From assembly GCF_000226115.1 (NCBI RefSeq), contig NC_016458.1, forward strand, positions 1,488,001 through 1,552,000: 64,000 nucleotides of DNA, read 5' to 3'. The first letter of the stretch is position 1. Each line of letters opens with the position of its first letter. Shown one piece after another: positions 43,746 through 55,380 of the stretch. Made by a program: the position numbers and the translations under genes. The notes under the pieces are model-generated. The model made no database searches and was not told the origin of the DNA. It saw nothing but the letters and a program-made list of their open reading frames with translations. This DNA is from Thermothielavioides terrestris NRRL 8126 (Eukaryota; Ascomycota; Sordariomycetes; Sordariales; Chaetomiaceae).

Positions 43746-46070
43746 TCAGCATATCCTAACATCCGTCTTGTCCAGCATGAGAGGGTCTGCCGCAAGGTCG
43801 TTATCCCGCTTGTCCTCGTCGAGGTCACCGCGCGCAAAAGGGCGGCGATAGCCGATAATCGAGTACTCGCCGCGCCCCCTTACCGCGTCGAAGAAGGATT
43901 TGCTCAAGAGGACGCCGTCGACGAACCCGACCCGCCTGTACAGCGCCGCCTCCCCGCGCACTGGCCTCAGAATGAGCCCGAACCGGTGCTCCACGAAGCC
44001 ATCATCAAGGACGTGCGGTAGGCGGGCGAGAAAAACGACCACCAGGTTTTCAGGATGGTCAGCCCCTCTGCGGGTGTCGTCGAACCCGCCCTCGACCCAA
44101 ACATTCCCGGAAGGCGTCGCCAACTTAACCACAGCATCAGCCACCTCGGAACGGGCCGGTGCCTGTCCAAACAGCGAGCGTAGAGCGGGCGCCTGGCCCT
44201 GGCGCCGCCGGACCGACAAGACGGGCAGCAGAGGCGCTTTCAGCACTAGGTAGCCTTCTGCAAGCCTGCCGTAGGGGTCTGCGTCCCTGTTCACCGTCGA
44301 GTGGCGCACATACTCTGCCAGCGGCTCAAAGTCAGCCATCTTGGCCTTCCAGAATGCCCGCTGCGTGTACCACGTGTAGATGGGGAACTGCAGCGGGCCG
44401 ATAACTGACGCCCAGGACCAGGACGGGGCCACGTATTCGGGTGTCGGGGTGATGTCGCGGCCGGGCTGGGCTTTGTGCCAGAGGAGACCTTCGATGAGAC
44501 CGCTTTTCCACAAGCCGGCGAGGTATTCGCCGCCGGATTCACGGACTACGGCCTGTGCAAGACCAGACAGCGCGGGGAGCCGGTCTGTGTGCGCGGTGAT
44601 GTGGCGCGCCGTGTAGTCTTCTACCATCCTGTGCCAGTCGCCCCAGTTGACCTTCTGTTCTCGCTCACTCGACGGGTCCCGGTCCGGACGAGCAAAGACG
44701 GAGTCAGCGATATTGGCTGTCTCGCAGAGGCGCTTCAAGTGACCCTTTTCTTGTGTGATGGCATCACCGTCCTCGCTGGCTCGCATCATCTCGCACTCCC
44801 AGAAGGCTTGATGCGATCCGTACTGCAGGGAGCGCATTGGCAGACAGCGCTCCTGCAGACACCACGCTCTCCGACTGATCGGCTCCCAGTTCAGGTTGTC
44901 GGGTCCAGCCGGATCAATCCACCGGCGGCTCTCTGGTGGGCACAACTGGAGGCAGAGGTGTCGTCGCCCTGGGGTCGCCGGGGGCAACCGTACCGTGTCT
45001 TGGGCGTGCCTTGGCGAAAGGAAGCCAGCGGCATCTGCGTCACTATTTGCGGCGTTGAGCACAAGATGGGCGTAGCGATAAACGTTGGCCATTTGAGCCG
45101 CCTCCTTGGCCCAGTCTCCCGCGTCGTCTTGAATGATACACAGGCTGTCGATCCACAGGTACTGGAGACCCAGGCTATTCGTCAGGCCAACCGAGTCCTG
45201 GAAGGTCTGGGGCAGGACGCCTACATCAATTCCCGCCATCCGCGAGGGCATGGTCTGTCGGGTGGTTGTGAAAGGTGTCCTACCCTGGCCCCAGCAGTGG
45301 CTGAGAGCGACATACCGAACATCAGCAGCCAATTTCATTGCCTGCGTCTCCCGTAGGAAGATGCTGTGGCCGCCAGGCCCGATCTCAAGCAAGCGAGTTG
45401 GCAACCATCCCTTGGGCGCGGCGGAAGGAATGCAGGCTGTCCCGTGGTGGTTCACGCACGTCTTGAGCCAGCCGCAGACGGTGTCCAGGCTGGTTTGTGA
45501 CAACGGGTCTTCCGGGACTAGGAGATCTGTGTTAAGATCAATTTGGGCGGTCGACACCCTGTTGGCCGAGCCTGATGCCGGGTCCTCAGCGACGGCGTCA
45601 GGTTTCTCCCGCATGATGCGCAACTCTACCGTGACTGGATCGAGCACATCAAAGGATGTCCTTGTTGCCGGGCCACAACATTGCGCGCGCAGGAACAGAC
45701 TGGATTGATTTCTTCTGCCATCGTCCACTCTCCTCGCTCGTCTGACGATCTCCAGGGAGACTGGGGAGTTTCGGTACTCGGTGATTTGACGGACTGGGGC
45801 GTCCAAACCTTGCGGCGGGTCGAGGGGGTCGAACATGGCATCCCGAGTCGCCTGTTCGACCACCACTTCACGGCTAGCCTGCCAGCCCTTCATGACAATG
45901 CTGCAAAGCCCGCACGAGGCCGACGAAGCGTCGACGGCGGCCAGTGTGCCGTGCCATGGTGATTCGAGGCAAACGGAGTCATCAGAGTAGGCGCCTTCCC
46001 GAGACAGGAGGCACTCGACTGCGCCGTAAACGTCCAGGCCCGCGCAAAGACTGCAGAGAGTGCCTTCCAT
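43746..46070 (-). CDS. HET-domain (heterokaryon incompatibility) protein
   Basis: Single exon, 774 residues. The HET domain spans about 248-400. It shows the three usual blocks: YVALSHCWG at about 250, LPQTFQDSV leading to LGLQYLWIDSLCIIQDD, and the GFLSPR end. The N-terminus has a small Cys-bearing motif, LCSLCAGL, with SCGLCSIV further on, as in many members of this class. After the HET domain come the usual RAWCLQERCLPMR and a long variable C-terminal half with PSWSWASVIG, which also recurs in this family. HET proteins act in allorecognition and can trigger cell death when incompatible partners fuse. No NACHT or WD repeats are present, so this is the HET-only type. It may serve as an intracellular sensor or be unrelated to incompatibility. 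It is the only clearly lineage-variable gene class in this stretch. Confidence 0.93.
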   Translation of the reverse strand: MEGTLCSLCAGLDVYGAVECLLSREGAYSDDSVCLESPWHGTLAAVDASSASCGLCSIVMKGWQASREVVVEQATRDAMFDPLDPPQGLDAPVRQITEYRNSPVSLEIVRRARRVDDGRRNQSSLFLRAQCCGPATRTSFDVLDPVTVELRIMREKPDAVAEDPASGSANRVSTAQIDLNTDLLVPEDPLSQTSLDTVCGWLKTCVNHHGTACIPSAAPKGWLPTRLLEIGPGGHSIFLRETQAMKLAADVRYVALSHCWGQGRTPFTTTRQTMPSRMAGIDVGVLPQTFQDSVGLTNSLGLQYLWIDSLCIIQDDAGDWAKEAAQMANVYRYAHLVLNAANSDADAAGFLSPRHAQDTVRLPPATPGRRHLCLQLCPPESRRWIDPAGPDNLNWEPISRRAWCLQERCLPMRSLQYGSHQAFWECEMMRASEDGDAITQEKGHLKRLCETANIADSVFARPDRDPSSEREQKVNWGDWHRMVEDYTARHITAHTDRLPALSGLAQAVVRESGGEYLAGLWKSGLIEGLLWHKAQPGRDITPTPEYVAPSWSWASVIGPLQFPIYTWYTQRAFWKAKMADFEPLAEYVRHSTVNRDADPYGRLAEGYLVLKAPLLPVLSVRRRQGQAPALRSLFGQAPARSEVADAVVKLATPSGNVWVEGGFDDTRRGADHPENLVVVFLARLPHVLDDGFVEHRFGLILRPVRGEAALYRRVGFVDGVLLSKSFFDAVRGRGEYSIIGYRRPFARGDLDEDKRDNDLAADPLMLDKTDVRIC

Positions 46071-47386
46071 GTCGGTCAGTCGCGGTTGCCCGAAGCGTCG
46101 GAGACTTGCGCTGGTGCCTAAACTGTATCCCGGGCTGGAGACACTCGCTTTGAGGGCGAATGATCAGACCAGATCGGAGTGACGGTCTGGAGATTGCTTT
46201 TGCTGTGTCAAACCAGTGTGTCGCTCCGCGACAAAAGGTGAGGTGGGTCAGGTAGTCACCTCTAAGTACCTTACTGTGGAAGGTAGGGAGTCAGTCACCT
46301 GGGTGGTCTCCGTAAGCAGCATCGACAGAGAGAGAGGATGGGACTAGTCCCAAGGCAGCCCAACCTAGGGTTAGGGTCAGCCCCTGAATCGAGCCTGACG
46401 TCGAGATGCATGGCTGTTGTTCGAACGCAGTGATGGGAACGGTACCTACCGAGTGTCACACAAGCAAATGACCAGTCTTAAAAACAGCAAGCAGCTTCCC
46501 GTCATGGAGCTGCACCTTTTTCACAGTTAGATGCAACACACATTATCACCCACAGCCCCAAGCATACCCGCGCCATCTCATGCAAGCAAATGCTTCCTCA
46601 TATACCACACCCATATGTCACCCAACGCCTCCCTGCCTGTCTCTCCGCCCACGCATGCCATTCGCAAATGGACGGCCAACCAATCCTGGCCACTTGCACC
46701 CTTCCCAGCATGGGCCATACCGCGCGAGATACGGCGTATGACACAGGCAAGGAAAGAAAGGAAAGCGGTGTTCCTGCTGCTGCTGCCCCTGCAACAGACC
46801 GATGGGATGGTATCATGAACGACGATGACGACGACGATGATGGTAACGGCAAATGACAAAAACGACAACGATGCTGATGCTGCGTCCCATGAACAAACAA
46901 CGAACCCAAAACACACCCCGCCAAGTCCGTGCCCGGAATGCGCAGAGGAGGAAACAGAGCCCAAGCAAACTTAAAGAACCGGGGTATCCATCCACTTCCC
47001 TCCGCCGCTCCGCTACCCTTCCTTCCGGCCCCAAAACGAACCTTCCGCTTCTCCGTTCCCCTCACTCCCATGCTGATGAGATGCTGATGAAGAAGAAGAC
47101 GATGCACAGGCAGACACTCATAGTCGTAACAGTAAGTAAACAGTAAAGTAAAGTGCTAGAAACAACCACAAAGGAAAAAAGACTCCGCTTCTTTCTGTCT
47201 TTAAACCGTCCCCGCCAAAACTCCCTCCTCCCTACCCTCCCCCCAGCTCAGACACAGGCAGCGCAAACCTCGCCGGCAGACACAGCCAGCCCCAACCTCG
47301 CCAACCTCGCCGGAGGAGTTTTTTTTTCCTCCCCCTCTCCCACCCCGGGGTAATCCTCCACGTTATACAACCCCCTCCCCCCACCT
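46071..47386. other. Intergenic, no supported gene
   Basis: Upstream of the HET gene and downstream of MED12, both on the minus strand. It contains an AC/GA-rich tract near 46815-46870 (gatgacgacgacgatgat). No coding chain was found. Confidence 0.5.
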
Positions 47387-50300
47387 TCACTGCACCCGCC
47401 GGGCCTCGAACAGGCTCAAGCTCAGCGCGGTATCGTTCTCGCCAACATTGGGCGTCGGCTCGCTCAGCGTCTCCCACCGGCGGTACTGGAACACGCTGAG
47501 CCGCTCGCCCGCCTGCCCGCGGTCGAGCCCCCACAGCGAGGCCGGCGTGCCGAGCAGGCCGCTGAAGAGCGTGTTCGACGGGTTGGTTGCGGGCGTGGTG
47601 GTAGTCGTAGTAGTAGGAGTGGTGGTGGTAGGAGTGGTGGTGGTAGGAGTGGTGGTGTTGGTAGGAACGCCGGTGTTCGTAGTAGTAGTACCAGAGCGCG
47701 CGGAACCGCCACCAGCAGCACCGGCACCGGCAGCGGCAGCGACCGACGCACTCGCGTTCGCATTTACATTCGCAGAGGAAGAGGACACCTTTTCCCGCTG
47801 CGAAAGCCACAGCGTCCCCGCCCCACCACCAGCACCACCGACGACGCCATCCCCACCCCCCTCGCCGCTCGCAGCCCCAATGCTGAAGATATACCGCAGC
47901 CTGGCATCCGCCGCGGCGCCGTCTCTCATCGCGCGCACACACATGGCGCGCGCGTCCTCGCTCAGGGTGTCGACCAGCAGACACGACAGATCAAACACGC
48001 GGCGGGCGAGCGCCGCCGCTGCCGCAGCAGCAGCAGGAGCAGCACCAGCAGAAGGGGGAGGATCCGCCGGCGCCGCAGCTCCCGCCGCCGCAGGGGTGGG
48101 CGCTGAGACGAGCACGAGGGCGTCGAGCTCCTGCATGATGCCCGCACAGGCGACGAGGATCTTGGGGCGCACGTCGCTGCTATTGCCGGCGGCTGGCTTG
48201 GACGAGTTTTCGGGCGGGGCCTGTGTCTGCGCCTGGGCCTGGGCCTGGGCCTGCGCGTGGAGGGTGATGAGGTTGAGGGTGAGGGGCAGCCAGCTGGTGA
48301 GGACGGTCGACTTGGCGGCGGCGAGGGCGGGGTCGGGTGTGCCGGGGTCGCGGTCGTCCGGCGCAGCGAGGATCTCCCAGAGGTCGACGAGCTTGTCGAC
48401 GATGGAGGGCGGCAGCGAGGTCTGGCGGGCGGCGCTGCCGCGCACGACGGCGTCGATGACGGAGAGCAGGTTCTCGGCCATCTGCAGGTCTTGGGCGAGG
48501 GCGGCAGCGTCGGTGTTTGGCATGCTGCGGAGGGAAGGGAGTAGCTCGAGGAAGCGGTTCTGGGCACGGAGCTTGAGGTGCTGCGTGATGTCGGGGCTGA
48601 GACAGCTCAGCATGCCGACCCACGAGATGTTGCCGGCGGTGATGGCCTTGTCCATGGCGTTGGCGAAGAGCTCGACGTGCGACTGCTGCCGGTCGGCGGC
48701 TTCCTGCGTGTTCTGCTCGCCCGAGCTCAGGCTCAGGGCGAGCTTCACCTGGCAGAAGGGCAGGGTGAATTCGTTTGTCAGCTCCAGGACCTGGTCGAAC
48801 GTGACAGGTGCCGGGGTGTCGGCAGCAGGTATCAGAAGCTTTGTTGTGACGGCGTCGATCCAGCCGCTGACATGCGGATTCTGGCTCCTGGCGCCTAAGG
48901 CCCGAGCCACTCCGGTGGCGTCCCTCAACACGAGGCGTTTGAGCAGCTCGACGAGATTCTCCACGACAGAGGGCGAGTCCAAAGGGAGGGCCTCGAAGTC
49001 GTTCTGTGCCTTTGCGTAGGAATACTCGGCCGACGCCAGGAGGATGAGACCCAGTACTTCCTTCGGGCATTCTCGGATGGCCTGGTCCTGGAGGATGGCA
49101 AACCGATAAACCTCGTCGACCGTCATGAGGTCGTTCTGCGGCAGCGGCGCCGTGAGCAGCTGAAGTACTTCCTGCATGTACCTCGACCGATAGGTAAGCT
49201 GCACCACCTGTGGCGCCCCGGCGCCCGTGGCAGCTGCCCTTGCGCCGCCTGCACCCTGCCCAGTAGGAAAGTCCGCGGCCGTCGCGAGGATAGCGCCCAA
49301 GTCCAAGCACCCAACCGAGACGAGCAGCGGGAATATCTGGAGGATGGACGGACGGCTGCTGAGCGTGCGCAGGTACAGCAGCCACTTGACCATGAGCCCG
49401 TCGAAGTGTTGGCTATCAAACACGCGCAGCCGGCCCAGCAAGCTGCTGTAGGCCCGCTGCCTGTCCTGCGCCTTGCCCCAGCACGCTTGCAGCCGCTGCG
49501 TGATAGTTTGGAACAGCCGTTCCATCGTGTTTCGGTCTAGGCTAGATCCCGCGGCGAGCAGCTTCTCAATCTCTTCGTGTAGCTCGCCGGCGTCGTCCTG
49601 CAGCCGGGAAACCATGTTGTCCGACACGGGCGAGCAAGCGTCCACGGGGTTTTGCCGGTCGCTCAGCGCCAGGTCCCGCCTCAGCTGCGAAGCAAGCTCT
49701 TCCATGCCGGGTATTCTCGGCGCAAGCGTGACGAGCGACGCGAGAAGCGGGCGAACCGCCATCCCTCCCTCACGGACGGCGGTTGTGAGGCGCTCGTGGA
49801 GGTTGCGGAACAGGGGTACCGAATCTCCCAGAGCTGAGAAGATGAAGAAATGCCGGCTGACCGTGTCGGCAACGGCCGCCAGGATCTCAACACCCGAGTG
49901 CTTCGTCAGCGTCTTTAGGATGTCTCCCAGCATAGAGAAGTCCTCAGCCGCTTCGAGCACGGATCGAACTGCGTAGAATATGGCGGGCGATATGTCCGGG
50001 ACTTGAGGAGCCCCTTCTTCGGCCCTCGCGTCGGCGTGGGCAGCGAAGCTAGAACATAGCCAGGAACCAACCTCGGCCTTGAGCGCTCGGCTGGCGGATT
50101 TGATCTTTTTGCAGAGCTTGGCAATGGATAGCGGCACGCGCTGCAGGATCGGATCGGCTGGATCCACCGCCAACCCCAAGGTATGCTTCAGGTGCCTGAT
50201 GGCCAACTCGGTGTCTTGTGCCTCGTCTGCCACGCTGAACGAGGCACGACGAAGCATGCCGCTCCTGAGGTTCCGCTGAGACGCCGAGAGAGCGTGCGGC

Positions 50301-52526
50301 GGAATCTCGGCAAGGAGACGGGTTGGACCGGGCCCGTCCGGTAACACATCCTCTGGGTTCCTAATCCCTCCCAGGGGTATGAGCCACTGGATGTATCGGG
50401 GTAGTGAGAAGATGCCCGACCGCGCAAGCTCACAGACAACGTGATAGAGAGCACATTTGCGCTTTCTTTCCTGGCATGCGCCGGCACTGAGGAAGTCCAA
50501 CACGGCCAGGGTGGGGTCCAAGCCCAATGTGTTCCAGTGCTGCAAGATGCGGCTGGCGACGTAGATCTTTGCGAGGCCCGGGCGGTATAGCGAGGTGGAC
50601 CACTCGAGCAACGCTTTCGCCAACGCCTCCTTGTCCTTGGAGATCCCCCAACATTGGGACGGAAGTTCGGCGGCCATGGGAGTTTGGAGGGTGCCATCCA
50701 ACATCCGCACCAGGATATGCCGGGCAGCAGGTTGCGATCGGTTCGCGGCGGCCGCGAGCTGCTCGTTCCGTAAATTTATGGCCCCGAACACGTTGAGGCG
50801 AGTTTCATCGCCAGCCGGCAGACACGCCTTCAAGCCATCTCGGTACTTCGGCCATGTTAACGGGGACAAGAAGTTCTCAGGGCTGCTCAATATTAATGTG
50901 TTAAGACTTTGCGTCAGGCTTTGGAGCAGCGGGGATAAAATGTCTTTGTCGGGGTGATTAGAGATCTGCGGCTGCGTTAGTCCTCTCTAGCGACATCGTG
51001 GAGACATCGAAGGGCAGGTTACAAGGTGGTGATGGCTGATAAGCGCTGCAACCAAGCGCCGGCCATACTTCCTCAGCTTGAGCAGGTCCTTCCAGTACAA
51101 CTGGGTGATGAGCATCCACATCGGAAGCCTCGCTTCGGAGCTGTTCTCGAGGTTGAAGACGAGCCACTCGGAGAAGTGCTCGCGGTCAAGCAAATGCTCG
51201 GCGTACAAGTGAGCAGCCAGCCGGGTCCTGCAGAGCGTTAGCTTCGCAGACATGCGGGTAGAGAGCAGAAAGGGCAAGAACTAACGCGTAGTGGACCTTG
51301 GATTTCCAGTCTTCTTCGTCGAATGAGAAGTAAACGTGTTCGATGAACTGCTCAACCGATACAGTCCAGTCTTTTATCCACCTGGTCTCGCCGCCCAAGA
51401 CCAGCGAGCTGACCCCCTTCCGTTTGGTAGCCCGTATCTCGTTTGCACCCACACACTTGATCAGCCAGACGGCGCGGTCGGTCGGGACATGCTTTTTCAG
51501 GCACTGCTCTAGGAGTATCTTGCCGCGGATGCCGTGCGGGATGGTCCGGCTGAGCCGTCGCAGCGAAATGGCGGGGTTCGCGAGGTCTCTCAGCCAAGCC
51601 TCCCTCTTGGTGTCGGTGAGAGTCACCCGGGGAGGCAGCTTAAAGGTCGAGGGCGCCGTGATCTGGCCGTTATGTCTCCTCTGCCCAAGCACTGCGGTAA
51701 AGACGGACGAGAGTGCGGTCAGGCCGGTCTTGTGCTTGAGCGCCGGAAACAGTATCCCCTTGGCGGACTGCGTCTCGGCGGAGGAAAACTGGCCCTTATC
51801 ATAGTAACCATTCCGGATCACGTTCTCGGAAAACTGATCCTCCGGATGCTTCCCCGTCCAAGGAAAGAAGTCTGCATATCCCGTAGACGGCGCAGGAACC
51901 GAGCCACTTGCTCGCGCGGCGGGATCACGACGTGTCGAATAGCGCGGGGCGGCAGCCGGCGGTTCGACGGTGAAGGGCTTTGGGCGACTGTCTTTCCTAG
52001 CCGCATTGGCGCTCGCTGGTGGCGGCACTTCGCGACGCGGAACGTTGGCGGTAAAGGGGGCAGGGCGTCGAGGCATGGGCAGCGGAGCGTCAATTTCGAC
52101 GCTCTGTGGGTGGGTCGAGAGATGGGGGCTCATGTCTCCCATATCGGACGAGTCGGTTGGCGGCATGATGCGCGACGGCGTGAACACTTTCGAGGACTCG
52201 GCAGCGTTCGGGGACTCGGTGATGCCGCCTTGTGCCACGGGGTCAGCCGGGTCGTGGGAGAGTTCCAGCTTGAGGCGCGAGCCGCCGCGGCGGGGGACGG
52301 CGGGGCGAGCCGGGACGCCATCGTTGGAATCGGCCGGGCTGAAGTCGTAGAATGCGGTAGCGGCGGCGGCAGCGGCGTCGTCCTTGCGCCCGGAAGGCGG
52401 CGGCGGATATTGGTGCTGGGACAGGGCGCGCTGGTGGGCGGCCGGGCGCTGCGAAAGGGCCGCCGGCCCGCTCAGCTTGTGCTGGGGCGGCCGCTGCTGC
52501 ACGCCCAATGGGGGCCGGGAGATCAT
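47387..52526 (-). CDS. srb8: Mediator complex subunit 12 (Srb8)
   Basis: Three exons on the minus strand: 52526-51286, 51227-51023 and 50965-47387, with 57-58 bp introns, closing to 1674 residues. MED12 belongs to the CDK8 kinase module, which reversibly binds Mediator and usually restrains RNA polymerase II. The start MISRPPLGVQQRP and the Pro/Ser-rich first 230 residues match fungal Srb8. The conserved Med12 motif lies near 290-345: SAKGILFPALKHKTGL, QITAPSTFKLPPRVTLTD and LANPAISLRRLSRTIPHG. The exon junctions restore HYATRLAAHLYAEHLLDRE and HHHLISNHPDKDILSPL, which is why these splice sites were chosen. The remaining 1200 residues are helical with a Thr/Ala-rich, variable C-terminus. Upstream in-frame codons lack an ATG. 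Confidence 0.94.
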
Positions 52527-53629
52527 CGCAGAAAGCGGAGCGAGTGCGCCATGTCCGTGGGATGTCGAAGACGGTGATGAATCGCTGCTGTCGGTTGGAG
52601 ATGTCAACGACACCGGACGGCGGCGGTGATGGGCTGCAACGGGGGCATCGGCCGGGACCCCTGTAATGGAGCGACGAAATCCGCTGGGACTATCTCAAAC
52701 TAGTGAACGGAATAGCGCTCGACGGGCTCTCCGGACGATGCCAAGCGCCGATACGTTCAAAAGCTGCTGGACTCGAGTGCGCGCGCAACTTTGCAGAAAT
52801 AGGAGTAAGACGTGTGGCAGTCTTCACGGCCCAGCAGCGTATGACCTGACCGGAGGATCTCAGAGGCGAGGTTAGGATGGAATGCAGGCAGGATGTTGTC
52901 GGCAGGTCGGATGATAGGCGGACACGCAGCGCTGAGGCTTGGCCTGGGTCCCATCGGGCTGCGGGACCGCTAACAACGACACTAGTGAGCTCTTGGGCGA
53001 TGGCGTGCACACATGCTCGGGCTAACTTTAGGCGTTTCCCAAATGGGACAGCAAGGGGTTGTGGGGAGGAGAGGGGGTAGGGCAGGTGCTTATTCCGTAC
53101 AGTGCCTGCGGCGGCGATTTGCACACGGTGTCTGTGTCCCACGAATGGGAATCAACCTTCGAGCTTCAGTCGATCTCTCTCCACGGGCTGTGGGACTGGT
53201 TGAACGGCATGTTCGACGCAACCCAACCCGAGTCGGTGCCCGAATCGCACACACGCTGCCCTTCGGCATCTCAGGTTGAAACGCGGAATATTGCATCCAT
53301 ATCGTATATATCCATACATTAGAGCGCGACATCCCGAGCGGGCACACACAGTGCGGGAAGCATCCGGGCATGTGGCTGGCCAGTCTTGGCGGAGCCCCCG
53401 TCCTGTGGCGGCCGTATCGACCATCTGGCCAGCGATGCCCGCTTGGCATGCGATACGGAGTCCCCGGGGCGTCCGTTGCTGATACCGTTGGTCAGACTCG
53501 GTCCAATCCTCGCTCTCTGTCGCGAGACGTTCAGCAGGGAGAGGGAAGGGTGCCGCGGGATGTGCCCATCGACCCGAGAAGCGTCAGTAGCCAACCGGAC
53601 TAATAACCGGGCAGCCATCTCTGTGCAAC
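52527..53629. other. MED12 upstream region up to the next transposon
   Basis: No gene is supported. The stretch runs into the transposon-rich interval. Short frames on both strands lack splice context. The 9-bp target duplication of the next element is at 53621-53629. Confidence 0.5.
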
Positions 53630-54078
53630 CGACCCCATTAAATCCACAACCCCTTTTCATTAGAACCACAACCCCCAAATGCGGTCCGTGCGCTCCCAAC
53701 CCAACATACATAGGTAGCATCACACAAAGGAATTGCTTACACAGGAATCGCTGCAAATCGGCAATGTTGCTAGTGTCGTTGAAGGGGCAATGTACGAGGC
53801 GAGGCGCTAGGCAATGCACTGGGCGATGCGGTAAGCGCCGAGGCCCTGCAGCCTTCGAGGGCGTCGAGGTTGGCGATAGCTTCGTTCTTTCCTGTGGCAG
53901 CGACGGTGTTATGTAATCCTGACATGGCGACACGTACCTACCAGGGTTAGGGTAATATGTACCTATGTACCTCGGCCTCATGGTGTTGCGCGCTGCAAAG
54001 TTTTGGTGGGAGCGCACGGGCCGTACACCTTGGGGGTTGTGGTTCTAATGAAAAGGGGTTGTGGATTTAATGGGGTCG
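53630..54078. mobile_element. MITE family 2, copy B (9-bp TSD, long TIRs)
   Basis: A 449-bp element with perfect terminal inverted repeats beginning CGACCCCATTAAATCC. It shares with copy A the inner TTAAATCCACAACCC and the GCGCTCCCACCAAAACTTTG-type arm sequence. The flanks carry a 9-bp direct repeat CTGTGCAAC at 53621-53629 and 54079-54087. There is no ORF. The core differs from copy A and lacks the palindrome array. Confidence 0.88.
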
Positions 54079-54113
54079 CTGTGCAACCATCCTCTGCAGC
54101 TGGCCACGGATAT

Positions 54114-54511
54114 GGTAGACGCTGATGGCTAAAGAGGTCCCGCCAAGACTAATTTCGGCCAATTGTCGGCAATGTTTTTACAACGTTTTTACGCAACCCC
54201 GATCGCCAAGGCGTTTACACTATCGCTAAGCGGTTAGTTCGCCGGGGGTACGGGGGTAGCGCCAATCCCCCGTTGGTTAGGGTTTAGGTTAAGGTTAGGA
54301 TACGGATTAAGGCTATAATACGGGTTAACTTCGTTTTCTTTTTTTTCGATTTAGTTGAGGTTTCGCGAAGTTGTTGCTACGAGTCTTTGCGATTCTTCGT
54401 TGTTGATGTTGCTCGAAGTCGTCGTGGCCCTGCTCACCCCGTGGCGATTGTAAATACTTGTAAGCGGCAGTCTCCGAAATTAGTCTTGGCGGGACCTCTT
54501 TAACGACGACC
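54114..54511 (+). mobile_element. MITE family 1, copy 2 (8-bp TSD)
   Basis: A 398-bp element with ends GGTAGACG and CGACGACC. The conserved TAAAGAGGTCCCGCC block lies inside the left end, displaced by a 7-bp insertion (CTGATGG). An exact 8-bp duplication ACGGATAT lies at 54106-54113 and 54512-54519. The core contains TTAGGG-like degenerate repeats at about 54276-54330. It begins only 18 bp beyond the target duplication of MITE family 2 copy B. Confidence 0.9.
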
Positions 54512-54519
54512 ACGGATAT

Positions 54520-55380
54520 GGGGGGGTGTGATGGCCCAGATCCCGAGAGCGGAGATTTCCGTGCCCCCGCTGACTGTTGGGGTCAAAAGTTGGCCAAGTC
54601 TTCCTGCTTTCGCCGTATCAGAGTGACTCCAGCGAGCTCGCTGAACCGCGCCTCCGTCTCGGTCGATCTTTGGGAAGCGGGAATGCCGGCCGGCGCTCTT
54701 GTGCAAGGAGGCTGCCGGGTCTGCAGCAGAAATTCGCAAGCAATCCGTCAGGTTATCCCTCTGCCGTGTTTGCTATGACACATAAGTACGGCGAGCGAGG
54801 CTAGTTTCCATGCAACCAACCGGGCGAACAAACGGCCTCAATGAGTAACTGCCACAAAGAACGCGAGGTCAACGCTTGCTCGAAGCCGGAGTCTGCACAG
54901 TCGTTGAGTCCCTGCCAAACTGCCGGGTGGGCGCCTCAGGCACACCGTTTGGCAGATAGGTAGGTGTGGCGCGCATACGGAATACTGCAAGTATAGGTGG
55001 GCAATAGATGTAAAACGCGCTTGCGTCGATTTTGCTGTTTCCGCCGTTAATGCTTCTGCATTTCTCGCTCCTCTGGTTATTTCCACTACCAGCCGCTTTG
55101 CGAAGAGCGAGACACTTTTGGAATGACTTTCTTGAGATTGCATGCCTGGGGCTCTGCACGATGTGTTTACGGTCCCCGCAGCGCTAAGCAATGGGACCCG
55201 AGGCCTGGAAAGCTCTTCCAAACCTTGGGGTCCAATGTGTGGGGCAAACAGCTCGCTAACTGTTGATTACCTTACGCTAGCGTTCCTCCAGGGGTTCTTC
55301 TGCGCCGAAAACACGACGCCGTTTCCGCGCCGTCCCGATCAGATCAGTTGTCGTGTAACTGCGCCAGCCGATCGATCACC
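54520..55380. other. Upstream region of the Asterix gene
   Basis: Between MITE family 1 copy 2 and the Asterix ATG. No exon chain was found. The last few hundred bases presumably hold the Asterix promoter. Confidence 0.5.
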
